Origin: CALLPQ01 sp964392325
GTDB taxonomy: Bacteria > Pseudomonadota > Alphaproteobacteria > Caulobacterales > Parvularculaceae
Assembly: GCA_964392325.1 (NCBI GenBank)
Contig: CAYMPJ010000003.1
Coordinates: forward strand, 148,361-212,360
Length of the DNA: 64,000 nucleotides
Direction: 5' to 3'
Shown one piece after another: positions 53,377 to 62,891 of this stretch (its first letter is position 1; each line of letters opens with the position of its first letter). A program made the translations under genes and the position numbers. The notes below the pieces were generated by a model, which worked only from the letters and a program-made list of their open reading frames with translations, did not search any database and was not told the DNA's origin.

Positions 53377-54303
53377 CTATTCCCGGATGTCTTCTTTTAT
53401 TTTAAGAGCGCGATTATAGATATCCCGGCGGGGAAGACCAGTATCTTGGGCAAGCATTGTTGCGGCTTCTTTAACGCTCATTGTCTGTAAAGCATCTACC
53501 AGCAAGCTATCAATATCGATCTCTTCAACAATTGCTTCAAGGGGCCCCAACAATATAACGATCTCTCCTTTGGCGGGTAAATCTTCCAGATGATCCTCAA
53601 TCTCTTCTAGCCGCGTGGTAAAGACTTGTTCAAATTTTTTCGTCAATTCTCTTGCGACGGTCAGTTTTCGATTACCAAAAATTGTCGCCATCTCTTTAAG
53701 GGTCTTATGCAAGCGGGATGCGCTTTCATAAAAAATCAGGCTTGACGGTATCGTCTTATAATTCGTGAAAAATGATGTCCGGGCTCCGGGTTTGGGCGGC
53801 GGAAAACCAGCAAATAAAAATTTGTCACTGGCAATACCGGCAACGCTTAAGGCCGCTATCGCGGCGCAAGGCCCCGGTAGCGGCGTGACGTTAATGTCAT
53901 GAGCAAGGGCTTCCTCAACCAGCTTATATCCCGGATCAGAGATCAACGGCGTGCCGGCATCACTGACAAGGCAAATCGCTGCGCCATCGCGTAATTGTTT
54001 TAAAATAGCCGGTCTTAATTTCGCGCCATTATGATCATGATAGGCTTGGCGTTTGGTGGTGATTTGATAGGCTTGGCAAAGCTTGGCCGTATGACGGGTA
54101 TCCTCGCACAAAATAAGATCTGCAGAATTAAGGGCTGCGAGCGCGCGAACGGTAATGTCGCCAAGATTACCAATCGGAGTTGCAGTTACATATAGACCTG
54201 CCGCCAAAGGGGGCTGACTAGTTGAAATCGTCTCCAGTGAGATATGTTCCGTCTGTTTCGTCACCATGCCCGATAAGCTGACGCGGTTGTTGGGCGAAAG
54301 CAA
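53377..54303 (-). CDS. rsmI: 16S rRNA (cytidine(1402)-2'-O)-methyltransferase
   Basis: In 308 residues (a start at 54267 gives 296). Tetrapyrrole-methylase fold: GLYVTATPIGNLGDITVRAL, CEDTRHTAKL, VSDAGTPLISDPGYKLV and LPGPCAAIAALSVAGI. It methylates C1402 of 16S rRNA with RsmH. It is followed by yraN and is divergent from the LpoA-like gene, matching the E. coli rsmI/lpoA/yraN order in part. Confidence 0.95.
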   Translation of the reverse strand: MLSPNNRVSLSGMVTKQTEHISLETISTSQPPLAAGLYVTATPIGNLGDITVRALAALNSADLILCEDTRHTAKLCQAYQITTKRQAYHDHNGAKLRPAILKQLRDGAAICLVSDAGTPLISDPGYKLVEEALAHDINVTPLPGPCAAIAALSVAGIASDKFLFAGFPPPKPGARTSFFTNYKTIPSSLIFYESASRLHKTLKEMATIFGNRKLTVARELTKKFEQVFTTRLEEIEDHLEDLPAKGEIVILLGPLEAIVEEIDIDSLLVDALQTMSVKEAATMLAQDTGLPRRDIYNRALKIKEDIRE

Positions 54304-54390
54304 GTGCGATTTCTTCCGGGCATCTTTTAAAAGTTTTCAGATTTACATCATTCGGCTTACCATCTGCAAGGTTGCCTTAAAGCGTCCATG

Positions 54391-54620
54391 TGGACGGCAA
54401 GTCAAACATTCGAACAATCGAATATGAAAGCGATCATCGCCAAAACATTGATTATTAATGGCCATCATGAAGACACTGTGCTTGAGCATGTTGTGCAACT
54501 ATTAAAGGGCTTTCCAGCGCACAACTCTTCATAGTCCCCGATGCGACTCACTATGTGTTGGAGGAGAAGTGGGCTTTGTTGAATCAGGTTATTTTAGGGC
54601 TTTTGAAAGAAATTGATTGA
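54391..54620 (+). pseudogene. broken alpha/beta hydrolase C-terminal remnant
   Basis: In one frame from about 54391 the sequence reads TASQTFEQSNMKAIIAKTLI and INGHHEDTVLEHVVQLLKGF, then a TAG at 54532. One base back, the frame from 54513 to the TGA at 54618-54620 reads LFIVPDATHYVLEEKWALLN and ends LLKEID. Joined, these match the end of alpha/beta hydrolases (catalytic-His region DATHY). A single base deletion near 54514 explains the break. The N-terminal two thirds are missing, so this is a decayed fragment in the rsmI/lpoA gap. Confidence 0.6.
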
Positions 54621-54724
54621 ATAGATCGAGCCTATAGCAAATGTAACACTTTAAAGTCGGGCAATGGCAAACAGGGACATTGAATGACACAGCGTTTACC
54701 CGTATTATATGCCGGAAAATTTGA

Positions 54725-54755
54725 GAGTAAGATCAAATTTGTGAGTAAGATTAAA
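54725..54755 (+). repeat. short imperfect tandem repeat before the LpoA-like gene
   Basis: GAGTAAGATCAAA (54725-54737) and GAGTAAGATTAAA (54743-54755) repeat with an 18-base period, one mismatch. It sits in the leader just before the RBS-like AAGGA. Confidence 0.45.
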
Positions 54756-54772
54756 CAAGGACGTCAGCTAAG

Positions 54773-56221
54773 ATGAACCGAATGTCAAAATCATTTCACA
54801 GTCTGTACCCGTTGATTATGCGCCTGAAACCGGGTCAAAGCACGATGCAGATCCGGGGCTATGTCATAAGACTAGGTGTTTTGCTGGTTGGCGCTTTAGT
54901 GCTGGCGTCTTGTGCTACAGAGTCGGGCTCCACCGGCCCCATTGTTGTGCGCGAGCAGACTCAAGGGCCCGTAACGCCTACGCCTCGGCCCAATGATCAA
55001 TCTTTCGAGCCGCGAAATCAGGATGGGTTTGTACGCCCGCGCCATTTTGATGGAAATGATCCTGTTCGGGTTGTGCTGCTTCTTCCTTTTTCTGCCGCCA
55101 ATGAAAGCGCCCGCAATATTGCCTCTTCCATGTTTGATGCTGCGCAGTTGGCGGTTTTTGAAGCGGGCGATGAGCGGTTTTTATTGCTTCCCAAAGATAC
55201 TAAAGGCACGGCTGAAGGCGCGCAAGCTGCGGCGCGATCAGCCATTCAAGATGGTGCTGAAATTATTCTTGGTCCGTTATTTTCTGAATCCGTTCAGGCT
55301 GCCTCGCAGGTCGCCCGTTCTGCTGGTGTACCCATGGTTGCTTTTTCATCGGATCTGAAATCCAGCGGCCAAGGGGTATATTTGTTGAGCTTCCCGCCAG
55401 AACTCGAAGTTGCCCGAATTACGGATTTTTCTGTGCTTAAAGGCTATACCCGGTTTGGGGTTCTTGCTCCCAGCACTGCTTATGGCGACCGGGTTAGTGG
55501 TTCCTTTGCGGAAGAAGTGTTTGTGCGTGGCGGCGTTGTCGTGCATGAGGAGCGCTATATTCAAGAGCCAGATGCAATGTTGGAGCCCGCCAAACGCCTT
55601 GCAAAATACTCTCAGGAAATTGTACCTTTGGAACAACGCCACGAATATGATCCCAATAACCCAAATCCGATAAACACCAATGCTGATCTTGGGTATACGA
55701 GGGGATATCAAGCGGTTTTAATGCCCGAACAAGGGACCTTATTGCGCGCTTTGGCACCCCTTTTGCCCTATTATAATGTTGATATAAATACGGTCAAAAT
55801 CCTCGGCATTTCCGCATGGAACAATCCGCGTTTGACACGCGAACCTGCACTCCGAGGGGGCTGGTTTGCCGCGCCCGACCCAGAAATTACCCGCGCCTTT
55901 GAGCAACGCTTTGCGAATGCATTTGGTCAAACGCCGCCCCGCCTTGCATCGCTTGCCTATGATGCGACCTTGTTGGCGGCGCGTCTTGCGATGAATCCTG
56001 ATCGCCGGACACGGTTTACCGCAAGTGCAATAGCAGATCCCAATGGTTATTTTGGTGCGGACGGTTTGTTCCGCCTTAATGCAAATGGGTCAATAGAACG
56101 CGGTCTTGCAATCTTAGAAATTCAACCAGGCGGTATACAGACAATTGATCCAGCGCCGCGTAGTTTTGCGCAGCCTGTATCTTCCATTCCTGATGCAAGA
56201 TTTCCGCAATCAGGATTTTAA
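54773..56221 (+). CDS. LpoA-like penicillin-binding protein activator, lipoprotein
   Basis: In 482 residues: lipobox LVLASC near residue 42-47 (a later start at 54845 would shorten the signal), then a Ser/Pro/Thr-rich linker and a periplasmic-binding-protein-like domain (about 95-470) with VRVVLLLPFS, EIILGPLFSESVQAASQVA and VLAPSTAYGDRV. It would act at the outer membrane to stimulate PBP1-type peptidoglycan synthases. Divergent from rsmI, its usual neighbour. Confidence 0.85.
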   Translation: MNRMSKSFHSLYPLIMRLKPGQSTMQIRGYVIRLGVLLVGALVLASCATESGSTGPIVVREQTQGPVTPTPRPNDQSFEPRNQDGFVRPRHFDGNDPVRVVLLLPFSAANESARNIASSMFDAAQLAVFEAGDERFLLLPKDTKGTAEGAQAAARSAIQDGAEIILGPLFSESVQAASQVARSAGVPMVAFSSDLKSSGQGVYLLSFPPELEVARITDFSVLKGYTRFGVLAPSTAYGDRVSGSFAEEVFVRGGVVVHEERYIQEPDAMLEPAKRLAKYSQEIVPLEQRHEYDPNNPNPINTNADLGYTRGYQAVLMPEQGTLLRALAPLLPYYNVDINTVKILGISAWNNPRLTREPALRGGWFAAPDPEITRAFEQRFANAFGQTPPRLASLAYDATLLAARLAMNPDRRTRFTASAIADPNGYFGADGLFRLNANGSIERGLAILEIQPGGIQTIDPAPRSFAQPVSSIPDARFPQSGF

Positions 56222-56241
56222 ATATTCAGCAGGGTTTGAGC

Positions 56242-56276
56242 ATATTCGAAAAACCGGTTTTCCTTTCTTCGAATAT
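56242..56276. terminator. stem-loop between the convergent LpoA-like and xthA genes
   Basis: ATATTCGAA (56242-56250) and TTCGAATAT (56268-56276) pair perfectly; the 17-base loop contains AAACCGGTTT, itself self-complementary. A T-rich stretch lies past the right side. It could serve both genes. Confidence 0.55.
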
Positions 56277-56286
56277 CTCTAACTTT

Positions 56287-57108
56287 TTATAATTTCAAGG
56301 TTAAGCTGACAGGGGCATGGTCTGAGGGTTTTACCCAGCTGCGCACATCATCATGTATTTTGTATTGCTCCGGTCCGATATCACAGGCGGCATCCTTTAG
56401 GGACGGGCTGACCCAGATATGATCAAGGCGGCGTCCGCGATTGGAGGCGCGCCAGTCTTTTGAGCGATAGGACCACCAGCTATAGAGTTTCTCCGGAGAC
56501 GGATAATGATGGCGCGCAATATCAAGCCATTGGCCCGCATCGGCGATGCGGGCTAAATGTTCCACTTCAATAGGCGTATGGGAGACAACTTTTAAAAGCT
56601 GTTTATGGGACCAGACATCATGCTCGTCGGGGGCAACATTGAAATCACCGACAATGACGCGGTGGGCGGTTTTTCGATTTTTCAAGCCTTTTGACCAATC
56701 AGCCATCTCACTCATAAATTTTAGTTTATGATCGAACTTTGGATTGATCGCTATGTCTGCTTCATCGCCGCCTGCTGGAACATAAAAATTATGCAGCTCG
56801 ACACTATCATCAATTAATGCACTGATATGGCGGGCATCACCCATTTTGCAATAGTCGCGAATTTTGATTTTTGAAAGAGGCAAGCGCGAGACAATTGCCA
56901 CGCCGTGATAAGCTTTTTGCCCAGCGATGGCCATATGTTCATAGCCGGCGGCTTTGAGTTCTTTTTGTGGAAATTGATCATTAGTGCATTTGATTTCCTG
57001 CAGAGCGAGGATATCTGGTTTTTCCCCTTGAAGAAAACGCACGACCTGATCAATCCGCAAGCGGACGGAATTAATATTCCAGCTGGTAATTTTGAGAGTT
57101 TTGGGCAA
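56287..57108 (-). CDS. xthA: exodeoxyribonuclease III
   Basis: In 273 residues: MPKTLKITSWNINSVRLR, the metal Glu in LALQEIKCTNDQFP, YHGVAIVSR, VIVGDFNVAPDEHDV and the C-terminal SDHAPVSLTL. Class II AP endonuclease/exonuclease of base-excision repair. Convergent with the LpoA-like gene. Confidence 0.95.
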   Translation of the reverse strand: MPKTLKITSWNINSVRLRIDQVVRFLQGEKPDILALQEIKCTNDQFPQKELKAAGYEHMAIAGQKAYHGVAIVSRLPLSKIKIRDYCKMGDARHISALIDDSVELHNFYVPAGGDEADIAINPKFDHKLKFMSEMADWSKGLKNRKTAHRVIVGDFNVAPDEHDVWSHKQLLKVVSHTPIEVEHLARIADAGQWLDIARHHYPSPEKLYSWWSYRSKDWRASNRGRRLDHIWVSPSLKDAACDIGPEQYKIHDDVRSWVKPSDHAPVSLTLKL

Positions 57109-57129
57109 GGGATTGCTTATAAGGATGGG

Positions 57130-57189
57130 GCACTTTCAGGTGGGTTGATGGTTATTAAATTCCATCCTTGATGGGAACCCGAAAAGTGC
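57130..57189. repeat. long nested stem-loop between the GT9 and xthA genes
   Basis: GCACTTT (57130-57136) pairs with AAAGTGC (57183-57189), GGGTT (57142-57146) with AACCC (57176-57180), and GATGG (57147-57151) with CCATC (57162-57166). It lies between the GT9 stop and the xthA start, both on the minus strand. It could be a terminator or leader structure; no clean T tract is seen. Confidence 0.5.
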
Positions 57190-57259
57190 AAACTAAAAAA
57201 ATCTGGAACAATGAGCGGGCATAGTGCCAACTTGTTGCTTCAGGGCATAAGCAACCTGT

Positions 57260-58270
57260 TTATTGTGAATGGTTTAAGTCTTCAACATAAATTTCGCGAT
57301 CAAATTTATGTGGGTCATGATTATGATTGTCGGTTAGTCCCATATTCTGGACCGTCTTCCAAACCTGATCGGCGGCAACCATGCTTGGGTCGCCATCCAC
57401 ATCAATGCGCACAACATGACAACCAGAGCGATGAATTTCCGGGTCATCATATCCAGACAAAATCACGCCGTTACACCCCATGCTGAGCGCCATATACATT
57501 TCATCCGCATGATCGCTGACAAAGAAATTGGCATTCCCGGCGAGGGCGGCAAGTTGTAAATGGTCAGATTTCCCGGTCAGATCGACAAGGCTAGGGGCGT
57601 GCAAGGAGATATCATCACCAAAATCTTGCAATTCATGGTCGCCAATCAGAACGGGAATAATACCATGATTGGCCATATGATTGGCAAGATCACCGTAGCG
57701 CTCGGCTGGCCAGCGATATTCGGCCTCGCGGCTAACGAGCAACAGACCATAGGGTCCGGAGAGCCCATACCAGGAGGGCTGCATATTTGCGCTGTCCTTG
57801 CGTGCCGCAAGGGCCCATGAGAAATCCGGTTTGCGCTCTGGCGCTTCCAGACCAAGGGCCTGGGTGAACTTTTCAATACCCGGAACCGCAATGCCGCCTT
57901 GGCGTTTTGCCTGACGGGTGCGCGCGGCTTCAACGGAATACCATTTTGGTTTGAATAAGCCGAGGCCCGCATTAATTTTGCGAGAATTTTCATCGCAGCA
58001 AAGATCGTAAATGCGCGTAAATTTAGACCTCTTCAACTGGGAATATAAGGATTGACGTGCGATGCGCTCTTCCATGCGAGGTAAGGGAGCAATTTGATCG
58101 AAATAGGGAGCCGCTCTTGCGAGGCGCTCTAATTCGCGGGCGGTGAGAAGGCTAATAACAGCATCCGGATGGGCCTCGCGTATGGCATGAAACAAGGGTT
58201 CAGCTGCTACAAACCCGGCAAGATTGTCGGTTTTGATAATCAGAATATTTTCTTTGTTCTTATTGAACAT
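57260..58270 (-). CDS. glycosyltransferase family 9 (heptosyltransferase-like)
   Basis: In 336 residues: the GT9 start ENILIIKTDNLAGFVAAEPL and the donor-domain region GPYGLLLVSREAEYRWPAER and LVDLTGKSDHLQLAALAGNANFFVSDHADEMYMALSMG. These enzymes add heptose or similar sugars to lipopolysaccharide core. It starts 10 bases after the GT4 gene's stop on the minus strand, so the two make a pair. Confidence 0.88.
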   Translation of the reverse strand: MFNKNKENILIIKTDNLAGFVAAEPLFHAIREAHPDAVISLLTARELERLARAAPYFDQIAPLPRMEERIARQSLYSQLKRSKFTRIYDLCCDENSRKINAGLGLFKPKWYSVEAARTRQAKRQGGIAVPGIEKFTQALGLEAPERKPDFSWALAARKDSANMQPSWYGLSGPYGLLLVSREAEYRWPAERYGDLANHMANHGIIPVLIGDHELQDFGDDISLHAPSLVDLTGKSDHLQLAALAGNANFFVSDHADEMYMALSMGCNGVILSGYDDPEIHRSGCHVVRIDVDGDPSMVAADQVWKTVQNMGLTDNHNHDPHKFDREIYVEDLNHSQ

Positions 58271-58279
58271 GAATGTCCC

Positions 58280-59602
58280 TTAACTTTGTTCAAACATGGC
58301 GTCATCCGCACCAGCGCCGTGCGATATGCCATGATCGGCCAAGACATCTTTGTACAATGCAAGCGTGTTGCCACACATGGAGTGCACAGAGAAATTATTT
58401 TGAATGTGTGTTTTTGCAGCAGTTCCCAGTTTTGCGCGGCCTTCAGGGCCCATTTTTTGGAATTTTTTTATAGCGCCGGCAAGGGCTTCACTGTCATCCG
58501 GGGTGAACAATAGGCCTGTTTTCTCGCCCAGAATGGTCTCTTTTGCGCCCCCATGATTGCTTGCGAGCACAGGTACGCCCATTGCGCCAGCCTCAACCGC
58601 AACACGGCCAAAAGCCTCAGGCCTTGTAGAAGGCACTATCACACCATCGGCCCATCCCAAGGCCGCGGGCATATCTTCGCAATATCCAGAAAAATGAATC
58701 AGATCACCAATCCCAAATTGTAACACCATATCTCGCAATTCTCTTTCGAGACTGCCCATACTTCCAATTGCCTGATCGGTCGGTCCAGTATCCCCATGAA
58801 CCTGGCTAACATGACCATCATCAGAGCGCCCACCACAGAAAATTAACCTTAAAATGCCGTCTTGACCAGACCCAGCTATGGATTTGACGGCTTTTATCGC
58901 GATTTCATGTCCTTTCCAGCGGCTCATGCGAGCGGGCAGGAGCAGGCGGAGCACAGGCAGATCGCCATTATCGCGAGGTCCGGTAAGGCTGGAAGGGGTG
59001 ATATCCCAGCCTTGGGTTGCTTGTTCGACGCGCTGCTCAGTAAGGGTTGCAGGGTCAAAACGCGTAAGGTCAGCCCCGCGATGGATAACATGCATGCGTT
59101 TTGCGAGAGCCGGATCGTGATCTTTATAGGTTTTGATAATTTGCGAAGCAGTAAAATGGGAATTGGCTATGACCCGTGTGCTGCGTACCATTACTGAATT
59201 ATAGTGACGCTTTAGGGTGCCCCGCGCCTTGTAAGCACCGTGATAAGTGGTGACAAAGGGAAGGCCTGTTTTCCGGGATGCATTTAGACATGACCAAGCG
59301 GGCGCACGCGAGCGGGCATGAATAATATTGACGCCATGGCTGCGGGCAATTTTACTAAGGGCTCGGCCATTTAAGGCGATCTGAATGGGGTTCTTGCTAT
59401 GGACCGGCAGGGTGATATGGGTACCGCCATCTGCGGCTATTGAATCGGCATAGCGGCCACCGCTGCTGACAACGAGGGAGCGCCAGCCCGATTCCACAAG
59501 TGCTTTGTTAATTTCAAGCGTGGTGCGCTCTGCACCGCCCGCATCGAGGCGCGGGATAACTTGCATGACAGTCAATTGTGAATCAGGCATTTTATTAACC
59601 AT
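58280..59602 (-). CDS. glycosyltransferase family 4
   Basis: In 440 residues: GT4 start QVIPRLDAGGAERTTLEINK, HARSRAPAWS and later LLLPARMSRWKGHEIAIKA, then GWADGVIVPSTRPEAFGRVAVEAGAMGVPVLAS, the donor-binding EX7E region. Likely adds a sugar during envelope polysaccharide or LPS assembly. Upstream of the GT9 gene in the same operon. The start may be five residues later at 59590. Confidence 0.92.
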   Translation of the reverse strand: MVNKMPDSQLTVMQVIPRLDAGGAERTTLEINKALVESGWRSLVVSSGGRYADSIAADGGTHITLPVHSKNPIQIALNGRALSKIARSHGVNIIHARSRAPAWSCLNASRKTGLPFVTTYHGAYKARGTLKRHYNSVMVRSTRVIANSHFTASQIIKTYKDHDPALAKRMHVIHRGADLTRFDPATLTEQRVEQATQGWDITPSSLTGPRDNGDLPVLRLLLPARMSRWKGHEIAIKAVKSIAGSGQDGILRLIFCGGRSDDGHVSQVHGDTGPTDQAIGSMGSLERELRDMVLQFGIGDLIHFSGYCEDMPAALGWADGVIVPSTRPEAFGRVAVEAGAMGVPVLASNHGGAKETILGEKTGLLFTPDDSEALAGAIKKFQKMGPEGRAKLGTAAKTHIQNNFSVHSMCGNTLALYKDVLADHGISHGAGADDAMFEQS

Positions 59603-59683
59603 ACCTTATTAATTTGCACACACACCGCGAAATGCAAAACAAAAAGACGCAAAATGGGGTTCTCGAAATTGGAGAATAATCAG

Positions 59684-60493
59684 ATGAATAGTAATGACCG
59701 GGAGAAACCGGAATTTATCGATGGCCCCCCGGGGCGCGCAAAAGAGCGCATTGCTTATCGCTCGTTGAGCGTTCGAAGTGTAGGGCAAGGCGCAGATCAG
59801 GCGCTGCCGGGTCTTATCTGGCTTGGCGGGTTTCGCTCCGACATGATGGGGTCCAAGGCGAGCATGGTAGCGGGATATGCCGAGCGGTTCGGTCAGGACT
59901 ATTTACGGTTTGATTATTCAGGACACGGAGAGTCTGGCGGTAAATTTCGCGACGGCACGATTTCAAGCTGGACGGAAGATGCAAGTCTGGTTTTGGAGCA
60001 ATTAACGAGTGGCCCGCAAATCCTAATTGGTTCCTCCATGGGCGGGTGGATATCGATGTTATTGGCATTGAAACATCCCGGGCGCATAGCCGGAATGGTA
60101 TTGATTGCGCCAGCGCCAGATTTTACTGAGGACTTAATGTGGGCCGGCATGGATCAAGCGGCGCGAAAAGAAATCATCACCAAAGGATTTGCTGAAACAC
60201 CCTCTGACTATTCCGATGAGCCCGATATTATCACCCACGCGCTTATTGAAGATGGGCGGAGAAATTTGGTGCTTGATAAAAAAATAGGTTTCAATGGTCC
60301 TGTGCGTATTTTGCAAGGTATGAAAGATCAAGATGTGCCTTGGCAACATGCAATCAAAGCAGTGGATTGCTTTGAGAGTAGTGATATTGTCGTTAGTTTG
60401 ATTAAATCCGGGGACCATCGTTTGTCGACGGTTGAGGATCTAAAGCGTCTGACCGATACGATTGAGGAAGTGAGCAAAAAGGCAGCTAGTTAG
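59684..60493 (+). CDS. alpha/beta hydrolase fold protein
   Basis: From ATG 59684 (GGAG 9 bases upstream) the protein has 269 residues. Oxyanion GGFRSDMMGSKA, nucleophile in LIGSSMGGWISML (Ser), and the acid and histidine around MKDQDVPWQHA and SGDHRLSTVED. It is probably an esterase/lipase-like hydrolase of unknown substrate. Divergent from the GT4 gene. Confidence 0.9.
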   Translation: MNSNDREKPEFIDGPPGRAKERIAYRSLSVRSVGQGADQALPGLIWLGGFRSDMMGSKASMVAGYAERFGQDYLRFDYSGHGESGGKFRDGTISSWTEDASLVLEQLTSGPQILIGSSMGGWISMLLALKHPGRIAGMVLIAPAPDFTEDLMWAGMDQAARKEIITKGFAETPSDYSDEPDIITHALIEDGRRNLVLDKKIGFNGPVRILQGMKDQDVPWQHAIKAVDCFESSDIVVSLIKSGDHRLSTVEDLKRLTDTIEEVSKKAAS

Positions 60494-60557
60494 AAAAAAG
60501 CGACTATTAGCAACCATGGCGAAATAGTTTTCACGCGGTCTGATCGGGAATGATATA

Positions 60558-61220
60558 TTATTGGGATCGTGCATTTTTGCGAAAGGCTGCAAATTTACCC
60601 GGTGCTTCGATGGCATCCCATTGCGGTAACGCCAAAATCTCTGATTTGAGTTTGGTCGGCCCCATATGAGGTGCGCTGGCATCGTCTAATATTAAATATC
60701 CTCCGTCGACTATTTTTGGACTCCAGTATTCAAAATCCACTTTGACTCCCTCATAGCTATGGTCTCCGTCAATAAAGCATAGACTAACCCGTCGCTCCCA
60801 ATTTGGCGTAATCTCTGGCGATGTCAGATTTACCAGGGCTGTATTTTTGTAGGCGCCCGTTGCCAGCATGGCTTTATAAAATTCTTTCCGATCAGCAGGT
60901 CCAAAAATACCGCCATTAATTCCACGAAAAGGGGCATGGGGTTCAATACAAAAAATCTGTACATCTGCACCTGAAGATGCGGCTCCCACCGATAAGGCGA
61001 TGGCAGAGCGCCCTTTAAAGCTGCCGACTTCAACAATGCAACCCGACTGCAATTGAGCTGATAGTTCAGCAAGAAAAAGTGCTTCCCGATAAGTGATACC
61101 ACCGGAAATTAATGTCATTATCGATTTAAAATTATCCGGAAAATAAGTCTCGAGTTCTGGTAGATCAGGAAGATCGTGTGATAGTTTCCCTGACCGCCAT
61201 CCGATTGAATCTGTCGACAT
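60558..61220 (-). CDS. class I SAM methyltransferase (Methyltransf_24-like)
   Basis: In 220 residues: SAM motif I in GCIVEVGSFKGRSAIALSVGA, then QIFCIEPHAPFRG, and the acidic stretch VSLCFIDGDHSYEGVKVDFEYW followed by GGYLILDDASAP. This pattern occurs in methyltransferases that act on sugars in polysaccharide or nucleotide-sugar pathways. Lies next to the GT-methyltransferase fusion and sulfotransferase, divergent from them. Confidence 0.85.
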   Translation of the reverse strand: MSTDSIGWRSGKLSHDLPDLPELETYFPDNFKSIMTLISGGITYREALFLAELSAQLQSGCIVEVGSFKGRSAIALSVGAASSGADVQIFCIEPHAPFRGINGGIFGPADRKEFYKAMLATGAYKNTALVNLTSPEITPNWERRVSLCFIDGDHSYEGVKVDFEYWSPKIVDGGYLILDDASAPHMGPTKLKSEILALPQWDAIEAPGKFAAFRKNARSQ

Positions 61221-61340
61221 CTCACTTGTTTCCTGTGTATACTATTCGCTTTATCGTTCGCGCTAGAACCTGTTGAGATATATTCTAACTGGTTTATCAT
61301 TTCGGCTCAATGGACCCTTTGATTTAACAAGATTCCCTTT

Positions 61341-62891
61341 ATGAAGTTTGCTGTAGTCTGTGATAAGCTGATTCCCAGCGGCGGACTTATCCGTTTTGAA
61401 AATGTTGGCGCGTGTTTGAGAAAGTTTGGGCACGAACTTGTATTTGTTCCGTTCCAACCAGATCAGACACCGCAATTTCCTACAAATAATGGTATAATGC
61501 CTTATGGCGATGCAAAAAATGAAAATTGGGATTGTGTTATTGTGCCAGGCGCGGGGTTTTCTCGGACAACAGTAGAGAAATTTTCTGAACTTCGGGCTAA
61601 AAATTTCGGTGTGCGTGTTCAAATGATTCTCAATGATCAGACGAAGCGAGAACAGTTTTTGTCTGTGAACAATAGTGTGAACCCAGATTTTGTGATTTTT
61701 AACAATGACCAGTGGCCAATTGGCAGTTTTCGTAACTTTCGAGGCAAACAATTTCATGAACTGATTGGGGCTGTTGATTGTAAAATGTTTCGGCCAGCGG
61801 ATAAGCAAAGCAAGAAGGAAAAATTCATTATAGGGGCCCAACTTCATAAAAATCCCGAGCCCCTTGTCGATGCAATTCAATCCTTACCCGATGATTATGT
61901 AATCCGCTTTTTTGGTGCACGGTATGAGCAATATCTGAGTAAATTCTCCAACTTGATATCGCAAGGTAGGATAGAATGGGTTGGCCCGCTTTTCGGTAAC
62001 GATTTGGCAAATTATTACCACGGACTAGATGTTATGGTGAGTACGGAAAGGTTTGCCGGATGGGCAAATGTGGTTGCCGAGGCAATGGCAAGTGGCATAC
62101 CTGTGATCACTAGCCCTGCCGGAACTGGAAAAATGGCACTCGACGCTGTGACCGCGCATGTCATGGACACTGCTGACCCTCAATTGATTGTCGAATTTAT
62201 AAGAAAAATTGCTTCTGATCGTGAGGGGTCGACGGCGATGATACAGGCGGCGCGGCGACATATAACAAAGTTTGACTGGAGCGATTATAGCGCGAAGCTG
62301 GTGCAATTAATCAAAGATTATAATGGTGAAACACATTATATTGCAGCGCCTGAACTTGGACTGTTCGGTAAGACAGATGTGTCTGAACGGTTAGAAGGTT
62401 TGGAAATACTATTGGAAGATGCTGCCGATAAAACTATATTGGACTTGGGCGCTGCTGAAGGACTGATCGCAAAAGCTTTTAGCGATAATGGTGCAAAAAC
62501 AATCCATGCTTATGAAATCCATCAAAGCCGGGTCGATGTTGCAAAAACTTATCTCGACCAGGAAATCGTTGATTTTAATCGTGCCAATTTATCTGATTTA
62601 TCCCAAGTCGAGACTATTGAAGCGCGTTCCCCAAAAGAGGGGTATGATCTCGTTCTCTATTTGGGCATACATCATCATATTTTAGAGAGTGTTCGCATGG
62701 AGGTTTTTTCGCGTGTCATTAAACTCACCGCCAATAGAATTGCCATTCGTACTCCTGTGAATTTTTTTGAGGTTGACCGGATCGATGAATTTTTAAAAGA
62801 ATCTGGTTTTGACTTGTTGTATAATAATATTCCCGATGAAACGGCATTTTCTGGTCCGTTGTGGATTTATGAGAGGCGCAGAAAAATATAA
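61341..62891 (+). CDS. bifunctional glycosyltransferase-SAM methyltransferase fusion
   Basis: In 516 residues. The first two thirds (about 1-330) are a GT4/GT-B-type transferase, with IPSGGLIRFENVGACLRKFG at the start and MVSTERFAGWANVVAEAMAS then GIPVITSPAGTG. The last third (about 360-516) is a class I methyltransferase: KTILDLGAAEGLIAKAFSDN, IHAYEIHQSRVDVA and YDLVLYLGIHHHI. The frame is open with no break, so the fusion is direct. Likely transfers and methylates the same glycan unit. The sulfotransferase start overlaps its stop (TAATG). Confidence 0.85.
   Translation: MKFAVVCDKLIPSGGLIRFENVGACLRKFGHELVFVPFQPDQTPQFPTNNGIMPYGDAKNENWDCVIVPGAGFSRTTVEKFSELRAKNFGVRVQMILNDQTKREQFLSVNNSVNPDFVIFNNDQWPIGSFRNFRGKQFHELIGAVDCKMFRPADKQSKKEKFIIGAQLHKNPEPLVDAIQSLPDDYVIRFFGARYEQYLSKFSNLISQGRIEWVGPLFGNDLANYYHGLDVMVSTERFAGWANVVAEAMASGIPVITSPAGTGKMALDAVTAHVMDTADPQLIVEFIRKIASDREGSTAMIQAARRHITKFDWSDYSAKLVQLIKDYNGETHYIAAPELGLFGKTDVSERLEGLEILLEDAADKTILDLGAAEGLIAKAFSDNGAKTIHAYEIHQSRVDVAKTYLDQEIVDFNRANLSDLSQVETIEARSPKEGYDLVLYLGIHHHILESVRMEVFSRVIKLTANRIAIRTPVNFFEVDRIDEFLKESGFDLLYNNIPDETAFSGPLWIYERRRKI

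Noticed and set aside
61263..61880. 205-residue minus-strand frame opposite the GT-methyltransferase fusion
   Set aside because: Composition is basic and irregular, with no motif, and the opposite strand has a strong glycosyltransferase.
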